A stretch of DNA of 64,000 bases from Prorocentrum cordatum (GCA_963575745.1 CAUYUJ010007502.1:278501-342500); one strand, 5' to 3'; positions 37,581-47,156 are shown, counted from the stretch's first letter. Numbers and translations are program-made. Notes: a model not told the origin generated them from the letters alone.

Positions 37581-40500
37581 CTGTGGAGCCACAAAGACGA
37601 CTTCCGTCCAGCGACGACACTGTCATCATCAGCTGGAACTGCCGTGGAGTTCCGATGAGAAGTGCCGTGAGGGGGCTGGAGTCGATGGAAGTCGAGTTTC
37701 ACTGGGATATACTTTGCATTCAAGAATTCACAGACATGCGGAAAGTTAGCGACGAGATAGCCGGCCATCGCGTGCTTCTAGGATCCTCTACAAGTGGACG
37801 GAAAAGGAGACCCGCGATCGTGGTGCATAAGACACTCAAGGCCTGCGTCAGCGTCGACCCCATCGTCCTGGGGAACAGCATAGCCGTGGGGATCCTGACC
37901 CCCCAGGGCGGCCATCTCTGGATCATTTGTAGTCACTTTGAAGCCGATACCAGTCATCATGCAAAATATTATCAGGACTTAGCCGATTGTGAGAGTTTGC
38001 TCGCCAGATGCCCACATCACTATACGCCCATGCTCTGTGTAGATGCCAATGCCTCTTTCGCTTCCGACAGGTCGGCCACTACCTCGGTCGGACCCTACAC
38101 CGTCGGAATGAGGACGTGGAAGACGGGCGCTTTTCACGAGTTCATAGTGAGTAATAATCTGATTTTGAGCAACACTTGGAGCAAGCCGCTGCAAGGCTCG
38201 GCCACGTGCTTTTATGACGGTAAGTTTGAGCCTCGCCAGATTGACTTCGTGGCCATCGGCAGAGGCCCTTCACGGGGATCGTATGACTGCCAACCCCGCT
38301 GCTGCTCTGCCTGGAAGAGTGACCACTGTCCTCTGATTTTTCGGTTCTTTGCAGCGAAGAAACCGAAGCCTGCTTTCGTGCCGAACATAGAGTGCAGCTT
38401 TAAAGCCAAACCTGTAGGCTGGCGCTTACTCGATCATTCTTTTTCTAGGAAGGTAGAAGACCACCTGGGAATCGAAGCGCGCTTGAACGTAAGCAGTAGC
38501 CTCGAAGATGCCAGCTACCGTTTGTACAGCGACGGCCACTTTAAGCAGTCCTCCAAATCACGCCAAACGTGTGGTTGGGGCTTTGCTGTCTTCCACGACC
38601 CCCCTGGGCTCCCCGAAAACTCGAGGGCTCCAGGAACCCAAGTCGATCCGATTTTCCAGAGTTGTGGCCCCGTCTTTCTGGATCCCTCTCAGGCAGGTTT
38701 CTTAGGTGCGGTCAGGTTGACGAACAACACCGCGGAGTTGACGGCGGCCATCGAGATGGGCCTCTGGCTACTGGGGCTACACCTACCGTCAGGCGCTGCT
38801 TCGATTCCAAAGGGTTCCACCTTAGAAGTTATTTTCGACTCGACCTACGTCCTGAGGATCCTGGAATACAAGTTTCGACCGAAACATAATGTCGTGCTGG
38901 CGATTTTACTTCAGACTGTTTGGGCCGCTGTCAAAAGGGATTTCGTGATCTTTTACTCTTGGGTAAAGGGCCATTCGGAATGTAGAGGAAACACTGTAGC
39001 TGATAGTCTGGCTCTCGAAGGAGGCCGTTCGCATCAGGGACCCCTTGGAGCTCACAAATGGACCTCAATCAGACCCTACCCGACCCCTCTCCTGGACGCC
39101 AACCTATTTCAATCAAGCCTCAGTAATGCAGACGTGCCAGTGGCTGAACAACAGTATTTATATCATCTTAGCTCGGCACAGCACTCCTGCCAGCTGTTCG
39201 GCAAGCGGTGGGCAGACCTGCAGGACAAGCCGCGCAAGGGCCGTGTCAAGAAGTTGGATCGTAACGCAACGGATGCTCCACCGCCCGAAATCGAACTCTC
39301 TCGGCATGATCGGCAGGGACAGCCCGTCCCGTCTCTGGGATCTTTCGCCTCCATGGTTGGCAAGTTCGCCGCCTCCTGCGGCAAGAAAATCAACCTGGGA
39401 CCCCCCAACGTACCGAAGGAGCACCCTTTGAGTTACAGGTTGGAGACCTACCGTAAGGCAAGGGATGTGGAGCAGGACCCGAGCATTCGGCACGCCATGA
39501 GTTTGCAGATGGTAGCGCTCATGCGCCAGTATGCGTTTCTGAAGCAAGATTTGCGAGCTGAATATTTCATTAAGCATCGTAAGGTGGATCGTTTCAAGGG
39601 GCAGACGAAAGTGAAAGCTTTGAAGATCGGGGTAGGGGACACCATCACGACGGACGAAGATGAGATGAGGGAGGAGGTGGCACGGTTTTACGAAGCCCTT
39701 TTCAGTGATGAATTCGGCCCAGCCTTACCGAAGTGGGTATGGCAGCACTGGGAGCCCGAGGCAGTGACGGCCCTACCACGACGTCTTGACGCCCAGCTGC
39801 TCCGTCGATGTCTAGCCAGACTTAAACCGGGTAAAACTTGCTCTAAAGATGACTGTATCGTGATGGAAATGCTTAGAGAACTCAGTACCGAAACTTTGGA
39901 CATTTTAGCCGAGATCTACGTGCTACGGTTACGCAATCATCCTAGTGAAGCTGCTGATCCTATATTTCACCGACATCAGGTTACATTACTAGCTAAATTT
40001 TATGGTGCATGCAGGGTTCGAGACTTCCGTCCGATCGCGCTGCTGTCTTGCTTGCTGAAGCTGTTTTCGATTTGCCTGGGCGAGCTCGCCAAGCTGCCCG
40101 AGATGCCTCTCTCTAGACTGCAATTCGCCTTCCGCAAGGGCTACCAGGTACACGAGATTGTGGCCACCACGCGCACACTGGTGGAGCGTGCTGTAGAGTT
40201 TCGCGAACCTCTCTATCTGGGGGTGGGGGATCTACATAAGGCTTACGATCATGTACGACATCATCACATCATCACTAACCACAAGTCCCGTCGGATCCCC
40301 CAGATCATCACCGCTGCCTGGCTGAGAGAGATCAGGAATGGAAGATCAGAGTTTTTGCTTCCTGGTCTGGCGCCTACACGACAGATCCCTCGCACTAGGT
40401 CTTTGTTGCAAGGGGACCCCGAGGCTCCCAGTCTTTTCAACCTGTTCCTGGACGATCCGATTACCGAGTTTGAGCGTACCTGTGAAATCCATGGGTGGGG

Positions 40501-41551
40501 TTACCCTCTGGAGCCTGAGGACCTTGCCATCCTGAAGACCCCGAAACGACAAAAACGAGACTTACAGATCAGGCGCCTGCCGTTGATGGTCTTTGCCGAC
40601 AACTTTTATTTGCTCGCGACGTCCGCGCCGATGCTACGAGGCATGTGGACGGCATGGCACCGCTTGCTGCGCGAGCGCTACGCGTGCAAGATCTTGCACA
40701 GCGATTGTTTCTGGCTCACGACCGCGGCCGACTCGGCGGCGACTCTCAGATTGGGGGAGGACATTATCCCTAGGAAGGGCCGAGGAGAAGGTTTCCGACA
40801 GCTGGGCGCGTGGATAACGCTAGATAACTGTGCGTCGGCGGCGGTCAACCGTGGGATCTCCAGGGCCTGGGCCGCTTTTGGTTCCCACCGTGCTCTCCTC
40901 TGCAACAAGAAGGCCCCCTTCCTCAAGCGTCTGAATTTGCTGGACTCGGTTGTGCGCTCGGCGGCTTTTTTCTGTTTTGGCAGCCTGAATTTCACCAGGG
41001 CTCAGTTGAGCCAACTACGTGCGGTACAGTACCGCATGATTCGCCATATGTTGGGAGTGAGGAAAGCCGACGACGAACAGATGGATCAATATATGAAACG
41101 GGTTTATCATATCATTCACTCACAAATGGCTAAAGCCAATACTCGTATGTGGGATGAATATGTACTTCTGCTAGGTCATCGTTGGGCTGGTCATGTAGCC
41201 CGTATGCAAATATATGATCAAGATCGTGTCGTCTATCGAGCCTCAGTGTATAAAGATTATCGCTATCTTCGACATCTCGAACAGGAAATAGGCAGCCAGG
41301 GACATCACTATAATTTCCATGTATGGCGATGGGAGAAGCAGTTCGCTGATTTTTACGGCACAACTTGGAGAGAGCTGGCCGTGCAGCAGGAGGCCTGGAA
41401 GGACTCCGAGATCGACTGGCTAACCTTTCGGAAGAACACGTTCAATGGACAGGGGAAACCCAAAAAGCACAAACCCAATCCTGAGGCTTCCTGGATTTAC
41501 CTGAGTTTCCAACACTATGCTTCCCTCAATGCCGACCTTAGTTCTTTTTGA
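37577..41551 (+). CDS. retrotransposon ORF2: endonuclease - RNase H - reverse transcriptase
   Basis: The frame opens right after the ORF1 stop. There is no ATG before codon 25 (37,655), which lies beyond the first catalytic motif. Numbering from GTG 37,583, an apurinic-type endonuclease covers about residues 12-260, with WNCRG, CIQEF, CVDANAS, IDFVAI and SDHCPL motifs. RNase H follows (about 310-480), with D317 (YSDG), E385 (NTAEL), D419 (FDST), H464 (KGHS) and D474 (VADSLA). Reverse transcriptase (about 640-1,070) has RPIALLS, motif A GDLHKAYDHV (D883, D889), motif B LLQGDPEAPSLFNL and motif C FADN (D1006, N1007) instead of YADD. A thumb and C-terminal region includes LGHRWAGHVARM. The enzyme set supports target-primed reverse transcription in the nucleus. 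Its odd features are RNase H upstream of reverse transcriptase and the FADN box. Confidence 0.92.
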   Translation, partial: LAVEPQRRLPSSDDTVIISWNCRGVPMRSAVRGLESMEVEFHWDILCIQEFTDMRKVSDEIAGHRVLLGSSTSGRKRRPAIVVHKTLKACVSVDPIVLGNSIAVGILTPQGGHLWIICSHFEADTSHHAKYYQDLADCESLLARCPHHYTPMLCVDANASFASDRSATTSVGPYTVGMRTWKTGAFHEFIVSNNLILSNTWSKPLQGSATCFYDGKFEPRQIDFVAIGRGPSRGSYDCQPRCCSAWKSDHCPLIFRFFAAKKPKPAFVPNIECSFKAKPVGWRLLDHSFSRKVEDHLGIEARLNVSSSLEDASYRLYSDGHFKQSSKSRQTCGWGFAVFHDPPGLPENSRAPGTQVDPIFQSCGPVFLDPSQAGFLGAVRLTNNTAELTAAIEMGLWLLGLHLPSGAASIPKGSTLEVIFDSTYVLRILEYKFRPKHNVVLAILLQTVWAAVKRDFVIFYSWVKGHSECRGNTVADSLALEGGRSHQGPLGAHKWTSIRPYPTPLLDANLFQSSLSNADVPVAEQQYLYHLSSAQHSCQLFGKRWADLQDKPRKGRVKKLDRNATDAPPPEIELSRHDRQGQPVPSLGSFASMVGKFAASCGKKINLGPPNVPKEHPLSYRLETYRKARDVEQDPSIRHAMSLQMVALMRQYAFLKQDLRAEYFIKHRKVDRFKGQTKVKALKIGVGDTITTDEDEMREEVARFYEALFSDEFGPALPKWVWQHWEPEAVTALPRRLDAQLLRRCLARLKPGKTCSKDDCIVMEMLRELSTETLDILAEIYVLRLRNHPSEAADPIFHRHQVTLLAKFYGACRVRDFRPIALLSCLLKLFSICLGELAKLPEMPLSRLQFAFRKGYQVHEIVATTRTLVERAVEFREPLYLGVGDLHKAYDHVRHHHIITNHKSRRIPQIITAAWLREIRNGRSEFLLPGLAPTRQIPRTRSLLQGDPEAPSLFNLFLDDPITEFERTCEIHGWGYPLEPEDLAILKTPKRQKRDLQIRRLPLMVFADNFYLLATSAPMLRGMWTAWHRLLRERYACKILHSDCFWLTTAADSAATLRLGEDIIPRKGRGEGFRQLGAWITLDNCASAAVNRGISRAWAAFGSHRALLCNKKAPFLKRLNLLDSVVRSAAFFCFGSLNFTRAQLSQLRAVQYRMIRHMLGVRKADDEQMDQYMKRVYHIIHSQMAKANTRMWDEYVLLLGHRWAGHVARMQIYDQDRVVYRASVYKDYRYLRHLEQEIGSQGHHYNFHVWRWEKQFADFYGTTWRELAVQQEAWKDSEIDWLTFRKNTFNGQGKPKKHKPNPEASWIYLSFQHYASLNADLSSF

Positions 41552-41716
41552 CTGGATCGACTTGGGGGTCTTCTTAGGCATCCGCACCATAGTTTGTCTT
41601 CCTGGGGAGGTAGGCTTTGTGTTTAGTCTCCCCGATTTCCCACACCACTTTGAAGCATCCCGATCGGCTCGGCCCCTAGAGGTACCTCCTTGAATGCCGT
41701 GTGAAGTGAAGTGAAG
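41552..41716 (+). other. retrotransposon 3' UTR with terminal (GTGAA)3
   Basis: 165 bases between the ORF2 stop and the target-site duplication, ending in GTGAAGTGAAGTGAAG (41,701-41,716). Short tandem repeats instead of a poly-A tail are known at the 3' ends of several LINE clades, where they serve as template-annealing sites. Confidence 0.75.
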
Positions 41717-41727
41717 TCGTCGGGGTC
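41717..41727 (+). repeat. target-site duplication, 3' copy
   Basis: TCGTCGGGGTC, matching 36,258-36,268 exactly. The following GTCGTTGTGGTCGG continues the GTC-rich target locus. Confidence 0.75.
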
Positions 41728-42150
41728 GTTGTGGTCGGCCGCGTGCCCACGGTCGTGGTCGTTGTCGTGATCTTCGGCGCCGTTCTCGGATCCTCCCTGA
41801 TGTCCCGCTTCCCGTCGTCGTGCTCCTCGTCTTCGTACTCCTCGTCGTCGTCGGTCGCCGTCGACCCCACTCGCCTTCGCCCTGTCCTGAGCTGGCCTGA
41901 TCCGCCTTAGAGTCTTTGCCAGGACGAGTCGTCGTCATCATCTTTCTCGTCGTCCTCCTCGCCACCGTCACCGTCGCCCCCGTCGTCTTCGTCTTGGCCG
42001 TCGACCTTGTCGTCGCTCTCGTTGTCGTTGCCGCTTCTCTTCGCCCTTGCGTCACCCTCGTGCCTTTGTCGCCGCCGACGTCGTCGCTCTTCCTCGCCCT
42101 TCTCGTCCTCGCCGTGGCCGCCGTCGGCTTGCCACGAGGACGTTCGTCCA
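41728..42150 (+). repeat. degenerate (GTC)n / (CGTCCT)n repeat
   Basis: GTCGTC-based imperfect microsatellite, the continuation of the tract at 36,220-36,268 in which the retrotransposon inserted. Arg/Thr/Asp and Val/Leu frames on the two strands derive from it. Confidence 0.8.
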
Positions 42151-42159
42151 CGCCTGGTC

Positions 42160-42850
42160 GCAGTACGACGCAGCCTCCCCGCCGACGTCGAGGCCCTCTC
42201 TTAGTCCTCGCTCTCCTCCTGCTCCCTCTTCCCCCGCTCCTACAGCAGGCACATCAGATAAGACATCGTCCTGCCAACAGCTGCCCAATGGAACTGTTTC
42301 ACCGCCCGATGGCCCCAGGGACCCACAGAACCCTCAATGACTTGGGGCAAATCATTTTTGTTTTCAATCCCCTTCTCGAGCTTTTGAGGCCACTCAGACA
42401 CCGTCGCCTCGGGGCCTCGTTCTGTCGCGGCAGCCGAGGGCCCCAGCCCTCCGACGATTCTACTTGCTCCACCCTGACGTCTTCCCTCGGTTTCGGCTTG
42501 CCGGGCCGCTGGGCCGTCAATAGACTGAGTAGGAGATCGACTACAGAATTCATTTGCCCCAGAATGAGACTGTTCGCAGTTCGGACCAACACGTATAATG
42601 TTCGAAGTTCCACTTCCAGTCTACGCTTTTTGTTTGAAGGTTCGGCGGGACAGTCAAGTTTGAGGTACATCGAGATTATGTAGGCGATCTTCCACTCGAA
42701 GAGTGGACCCGGGACGCAAAACTGCCCCAAAGGAGTCGGGAGTTCCAGGGCCGTGGATCGGCAGAAACACGAGGGAGGATGCCATGGGTCTGGGCTTCAC
42801 CGGGGCGCTGAGCCCCCCTGCCCGTCTGGGAGGCCGTCCCGCCACCCCTG
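42160..42850. other. no supported gene
   Basis: Mixed sequence with open frames on both strands. The part 42,540-42,680 is less GC-rich. No domain, splice site or RNA gene recognised. Confidence 0.35.
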
Positions 42851-42865
42851 CCCTCGTCCGGGCGC

Positions 42866-43147
42866 CGCCGACAGGCAGTGCTGCTCGTGAGCGACGACGC
42901 GGCCTTCAGCGGCGCGCACTTCCGTCCCAGACCTGGAGGCGTCACGGCAAATGTCACGGCGGGCTGTCTTCCACGAGTTCGGCAGTCCCAGGGGGGAATG
43001 TTTTCCAGGGTCTGGGGCCCGCAGAAAACGGCCCGCGACGAAATATTGGTCCCGTGGATGGTGACGAAAGCTCCAGTCGCCCATGTCGTGAGAACATCAA
43101 CACGTTTGAGGTCTGGTTCTGCTAATGTTTTGAATGCGGCTGCTTAG
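42866..43147 (+). CDS. possible exon of an unknown protein
   Basis: The + frame following a CCGACAGGCAG acceptor-like site reads VLLVSDDAAFSGAHFRPRPG, then GVTANVTAG, and continues to a TAG at 43,145-43,147. Codon third positions are C/G-rich in the first 40 codons and mixed afterwards, so only the first part may be real coding. No domain recognised. Confidence 0.22.
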   Translation, partial: RRQAVLLVSDDAAFSGAHFRPRPGGVTANVTAGCLPRVRQSQGGMFSRVWGPQKTARDEILVPWMVTKAPVAHVVRTSTRLRSGSANVLNAAA

Positions 43148-43149
43148 CT

Positions 43150-43930
43150 GGAGGACAGCTTAGCCAGTGCAGGTGGGGCCAGAGCGCCGCATAGCGCGAG
43201 CGATCTCCCACAAAGTGAAGCACAGCTAGGCCGCACTACATTTTTAACTGCTATCATGCTGTAGTCGATACACAGTGGCCCCGAAGTCGGTTCGACAGCT
43301 CGATCGATCGAGATGACGGTTGGATTCTCTGCTACGCGATGGGCCGCCTGTGCTTGATGAGGCACAGCGACTCCCAGCAGGAACCACCTCTGTCATTTCT
43401 GGCCTGTTTACTCACCGAGTCATGCCTGCGATATTGATCCAGGGCAGGTGTGGGTTTCTCGCCTAGCTATACTCCATGAATGTTTTGTTTTGTTGCTTGG
43501 ACACGCGACTGCCTGGCAATGACCACGCGCGTGCCCACGCAGCGGCGCTGGACAACAGCAGCGCTTTTCTCTGCTCACTCTTGCGTTACTGCGCCTGCCG
43601 ACCCCTGGAGGGTGTTTTGAGGCCACGGGGATGACACGTCATTCTACGCCCGACTGCCATCGATAGTATGATCGCACTCGGTGCAGCACATACCATACTT
43701 CGCTTTGAGGCATTTTCTCTTGGCTTGGTATTGGCCATGCCATCCTGTAATACCTGCCAGAGTGCACCCAAGACAGTCAGTTCCTACACACATTCGATGT
43801 GCAACATGTGTGGTGCAACCTGTGTATGGTGTAGCTGATGTGTTGCATGGCGCGATTCAATACAAGTTGTGTTACCTACATCATGCAATTTAGATTGAAC
43901 AATACAACTTATTGGGTGCAATGCATGGCT
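43150..43930. other. no supported gene; AT-richer stretch
   Basis: 43,640-43,930 is unusually AT-rich for the window and repeats the word GTGCAA/TTGCAC (GGTGCAACCTGTGT, GATGTGTTGCATGG, GGGTGCAATGCATGG). A similar word cluster occurs at 62,435-62,530. Confidence 0.4.
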
Positions 43931-45500
43931 ACTGGCAAGGGGATCCTGTGGGTCCTTGGACGGCTTCGGGGGCTCCCTGACGCCTCTGGACACCCTTCCC
44001 AAATGAGCCTCGGCACTCCAAAAAGACCCTACAGGGGGCCAAGAGGGCCCCACGACGGCCCAAGACGCCCACAATTGCTTCGAGAAGTCTTGTCAGGCCT
44101 CCAAGACGCCCCCCAAAGGGTTTCAAAATGCCTTCCGGGCGAGACCCAATAGGCAACAGTCATGTATTGTCCTTGGGCGTTCCACGGGTTGTCCTGTTGT
44201 CTCGTGTTCCGCTTGCCGACGCTCAGGGGCTGCACAAGAAGCTTACCAGATCGCTCAAAGACGGCCCAAAAACGTCCAAGAGGACCATCACACCCCAAGA
44301 TGGCGCCAAGACGGCCCAAGTTGGCCCAAGAGACCCCCAACAATAAGCCTCGACTCCCCGAGCAGGTCTTGAAGGAGGGCCGAAAGGGGCCCCAAAAGAC
44401 GCCCCTGAGACGTCGACGTTCTCTTCAAAACGGCCCACCCAGCCTCGAAGACGCCCCCACGAGGCTCCAAGACCCCCTCCGAGAGGGACCCACACGCCGA
44501 ACACGAGGAAAACGAGAGAGTTCCCACTGGTTGTTCAAGAATTAGGTGACCACATGCGAACCCTACCCCTACCCCGCACGATTTCTGAGGGGGGGGGGGG
44601 GGTTCAGTCCGTTCGGGAGCTCCCGAGCGAAGTGAACCCCACCCTCCCCCTCAGAAATCGTAGGGGGTAGGGGTAGGGTTCGCATGCGGTCCCCTAAAGG
44701 ATTCTGCCGTTGTCGCTTGTTCCGCTTGCCGACGCCCCAAGACTGCCCAAGATTTGTCCCAGATCGCTCCAAGACGGCCAGGGGCGTTCAACAGGACGCC
44801 AGGCGCCAGGACGGTCCAGGAGGAGCCGAAGGCGGCCTATTAAGCCCAAGAGGGCCCCGCGAATGAGCTTCGACCCGCCAGAGGGACCCCGAAGCCAAGA
44901 GGGCCTCTAGACGCCCCGAAGACGCCCGCACTTGCTGCGAGACTGCACAACAGGCCTTCAAGACCCCTAAGAGGTTTCCAAAATGCCTTCCGAGAGAGAG
45001 AACCACAAGTCAAAGCCTCTGGTTTTCGTAAGGTCTGTCAAGTTCTCCCGTTGTAGCTTGGTCCGCTGGCCGGCGCTCAGGGGTTGCCCAACGGCTTACC
45101 AGATCGCTCGAAGATGGCCCAAGGAAATCCAAGAGGGCCCCAGCACACCCCAAGAGCGGCGCCGAGACCGCCGAAACGGGCGCCAAGGCCGCTCAAGGGG
45201 CCCCAAAAGACGGCGCCAACAAGACGTGGCCCCGAGGGAAGGCAGGAACGGACATTCCCAGCACTCCGCTTCGAGAGGCTTCCAAGAGCCTCCTAGAGGC
45301 CCGCGAGCCGCCCCAACGAGCCCGAAGAGGCTCCGAAGGAGCCTCCCAGGGAGCCCCCCAGAAGTTCCCAAGAGACGCCGCGGCAGCCCACGACGGGCCC
45401 TCCAAGGCAGCCCCAAGAAGCAAAGTACACGATCTGCTTACGAAGTTCGAAGGCTTCTCGCCCTTTCGCCTCCTCGACGGCGCAAGACTGCACCAGAAGC
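43930..45500 (+). repeat. degenerate CCCAAGAGG / CCCAAGACGG repeat field
   Basis: Words of the type GGCCCCAAGA, CCAAGAGGGC and CAAGACGGCC recur at irregular 15-35 base spacing. A 'TCGTGTTCCGCTTGCCGACGC' type block (run TTCCGCTTGCCGACGC) recurs at 44,207 and 44,720, with a variant near 45,065, suggesting a longer unit of about 340-510 bp. The complement (CTTGGGGC, GTCTTGGGCC) dominates 49,270-49,740, 56,430-57,060 and 63,500-64,000. Confidence 0.65.
44548..44694 (+). repeat. TIR element with about 48-bp ends
   Basis: The left end is GACCACATGCGAACCCTACC, CCTACCCCGCACGATTTCTG, AGGGGGG. The right end is its reverse complement with few changes (CCCCCTCAGAAATCGTAGGG, GGTAGGGGTAGGGTTCGCAT, GCGGTCCCC). 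The loop has TTCGGGAGCTCCCGAGCGAA. 147 bp, non-coding, inserted in the CCCAAGAGG field. Confidence 0.8.
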
Positions 45501-45504
45501 TGCC

Positions 45505-45854
45505 CAGATCACCCAAAGACGGGACAAGAGGCACCCGAAAGGGGCCCCAACACGGCCCAAACCATCATGTTGCCGGAGAGCTGTCCGGCAACATGGATGT
45601 CGCCGCCAGCCCGAGGAAAAGGACGAGGAAGAGGATGAGAGGGAGATTGATGGTGGAGTCAGGGGATGATGATGGTGATGATAATGCTGATGATGATGAC
45701 GACGATGACGATAACGATGACGATGCTGATGATGATGCCGATGCTGATGATGCTGCTGCTGATAATGATAATGCTGATGCTGATGATGCTGATGATGCTG
45801 ATGATGATGCTAATGATGCTGCTGATGATGATGCTGATGATGCTGCTGCTGATA

Positions 45855-45888
<34 letters not shown>

Positions 45889-45904
45889 CGATGATGATGA
45901 TGAT

Positions 45905-45937
<33 letters not shown>

Positions 45938-45968
45938 AACGATGATGATGATGATGCTGATGATGATT

Positions 45969-46018
<50 letters not shown>

Positions 46019-46035
46019 GATTGTGATGATGATGC

Positions 46036-46093
<58 letters not shown>

Positions 46094-46600
46094 GGTGAGG
46101 AGGAGGAGGAGGAGGAGGAGGAGGAGGAGGACAGGGGGAGGAGGACAGGGGGAGGAAAAGGAGGATGGCGGACGGAATGAGGATTCGAGCGGGAGGATGG
46201 AGTCGTAACCCGTGCTCGGCCGTTGGTCCCTTCCCCATTCTTCCCAGATAGTTCAAAGACGGGCCAAGACGCCTTCAAGAGGGCCCCAGCACGGCCCAAA
46301 TCATCATGCTCCCAGAGGAGGAGGACGAGGATGGAAGCGGAACGCTCATTCAGCAGCTGACCCCTCCTCCGTCCTTCCCAGATCGCCCAGTGACGGGCCA
46401 AGAGGCGTCCACGATGGCCAGAACACGGCCCAAACCATCATGATTTTGGAGAGTTTTCTGAGAACATGATTGTTGCCGCCAGTCAGAGGAGGGGGAGGAG
46501 GAGGAGGAGGAGGAGGAGGAGGAGGAGGTGGAGGAGGAGGAGGAGGAGGAGGTGGAGGAGGAGGAGGAGGAGAAGGAGGAGGAGGAGGAGGAGGGGGAGA
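45505..46600 (+). repeat. repeated module separated by expanded GAT and GAG microsatellites
   Basis: A module reading CCCAGATCRCCCARWGACGGG, CCAAGAGGC..CC, AACACGGCCCAAACCATCATG starts at about 45,507, 46,244 and 46,376. It is followed by AACATGRATGTYGCCGCCAG at 45,589 and 46,464. Between the modules lie a (GAT)n tract (45,664-46,080), GGT and GAG runs (46,081-46,170), and a (GAG)n tract (46,484-46,600). CATGTTGCCGGA/TCCGGCAACATG at 45,567-45,595 is a perfect 12-bp hairpin. Confidence 0.75.
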
Positions 46601-46719
46601 TCGATGGCGAACGCAGGGGATGATGATAACGAGGATAACAAGATGACGGGTGGGAGGATAGCGGACAAAATGAGGACGCCGAGCGTGAGAATGGAAGCGG
46701 AACCCCTGCTCAGCCGATG

Positions 46720-47150
46720 CCCCCTCCTTCTCTCCCTCGTTCCATCCCTGCCTGGCAGTCCTCCGTCCCAGCTTTCCTCTCTAGCTTCCTCCCTCCACCC
46801 TCCTTCTCTCCCTCCCCACGCTTCCCCCTCGCACGACCGCAACGACAACGTGGCCTCAGGACCGCCGAAGGGGCCCCCAAGACACCACAAGAGGGCCCCA
46901 AGAGGCCCCCCGAGACCCACCACCCCCCAACAGGCTGCCTGACAGAGTCCCGAGCAGCAACCGCGGCGACGCCGATGACACTGGCGGCGCAGCGACCACG
47001 GCGACCACGGCGACCACGGCGCGGCGGGAAGCCATTTTTGACTCCAGGCGGCCGCCGAGAACGGCGACGGGGCGAATATGCCTAGAGTCCCCAGCTGGCG
47101 CACGAGGCGCCATGGGGGCGCCCAGGGCTTGCAGCGTCGCGGGAGCCCAG
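46720..47150. other. no supported gene
   Basis: Pyrimidine-rich then CCCAAGAGG-type sequence, with open frames on both strands and no recognised domain. Confidence 0.35.
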
Positions 47151-47156
47151 ATGCCC

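Larger units (their letters stand above)
36269..41716 (+). mobile_element. full-length non-LTR retrotransposon (LINE) with spliced-leader 5' end
   Basis: A 5.45-kb element bounded by an 11-bp target-site duplication. Order: 15-nt spliced-leader relic, ORF1, UGA stop, ORF2 in the same frame, a 165-base 3' UTR, and three GTGAA repeats at the 3' end. ORF2 carries endonuclease, RNase H and reverse transcriptase domains. Both frames are intact over 5.2 kb, so the copy is young and perhaps competent. Codon use is less GC3-biased than in the host channel exons. The RNase H position and the same-frame stop are unusual for LINEs. Clade cannot be assigned without a reverse-transcriptase tree. Confidence 0.9.

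Noticed and set aside
41420-42151. 243-codon - strand frame overlapping the ORF2 end
   Set aside because: Arg/Thr-rich product of a degenerate GTC microsatellite and antisense of the retrotransposon 3' end.
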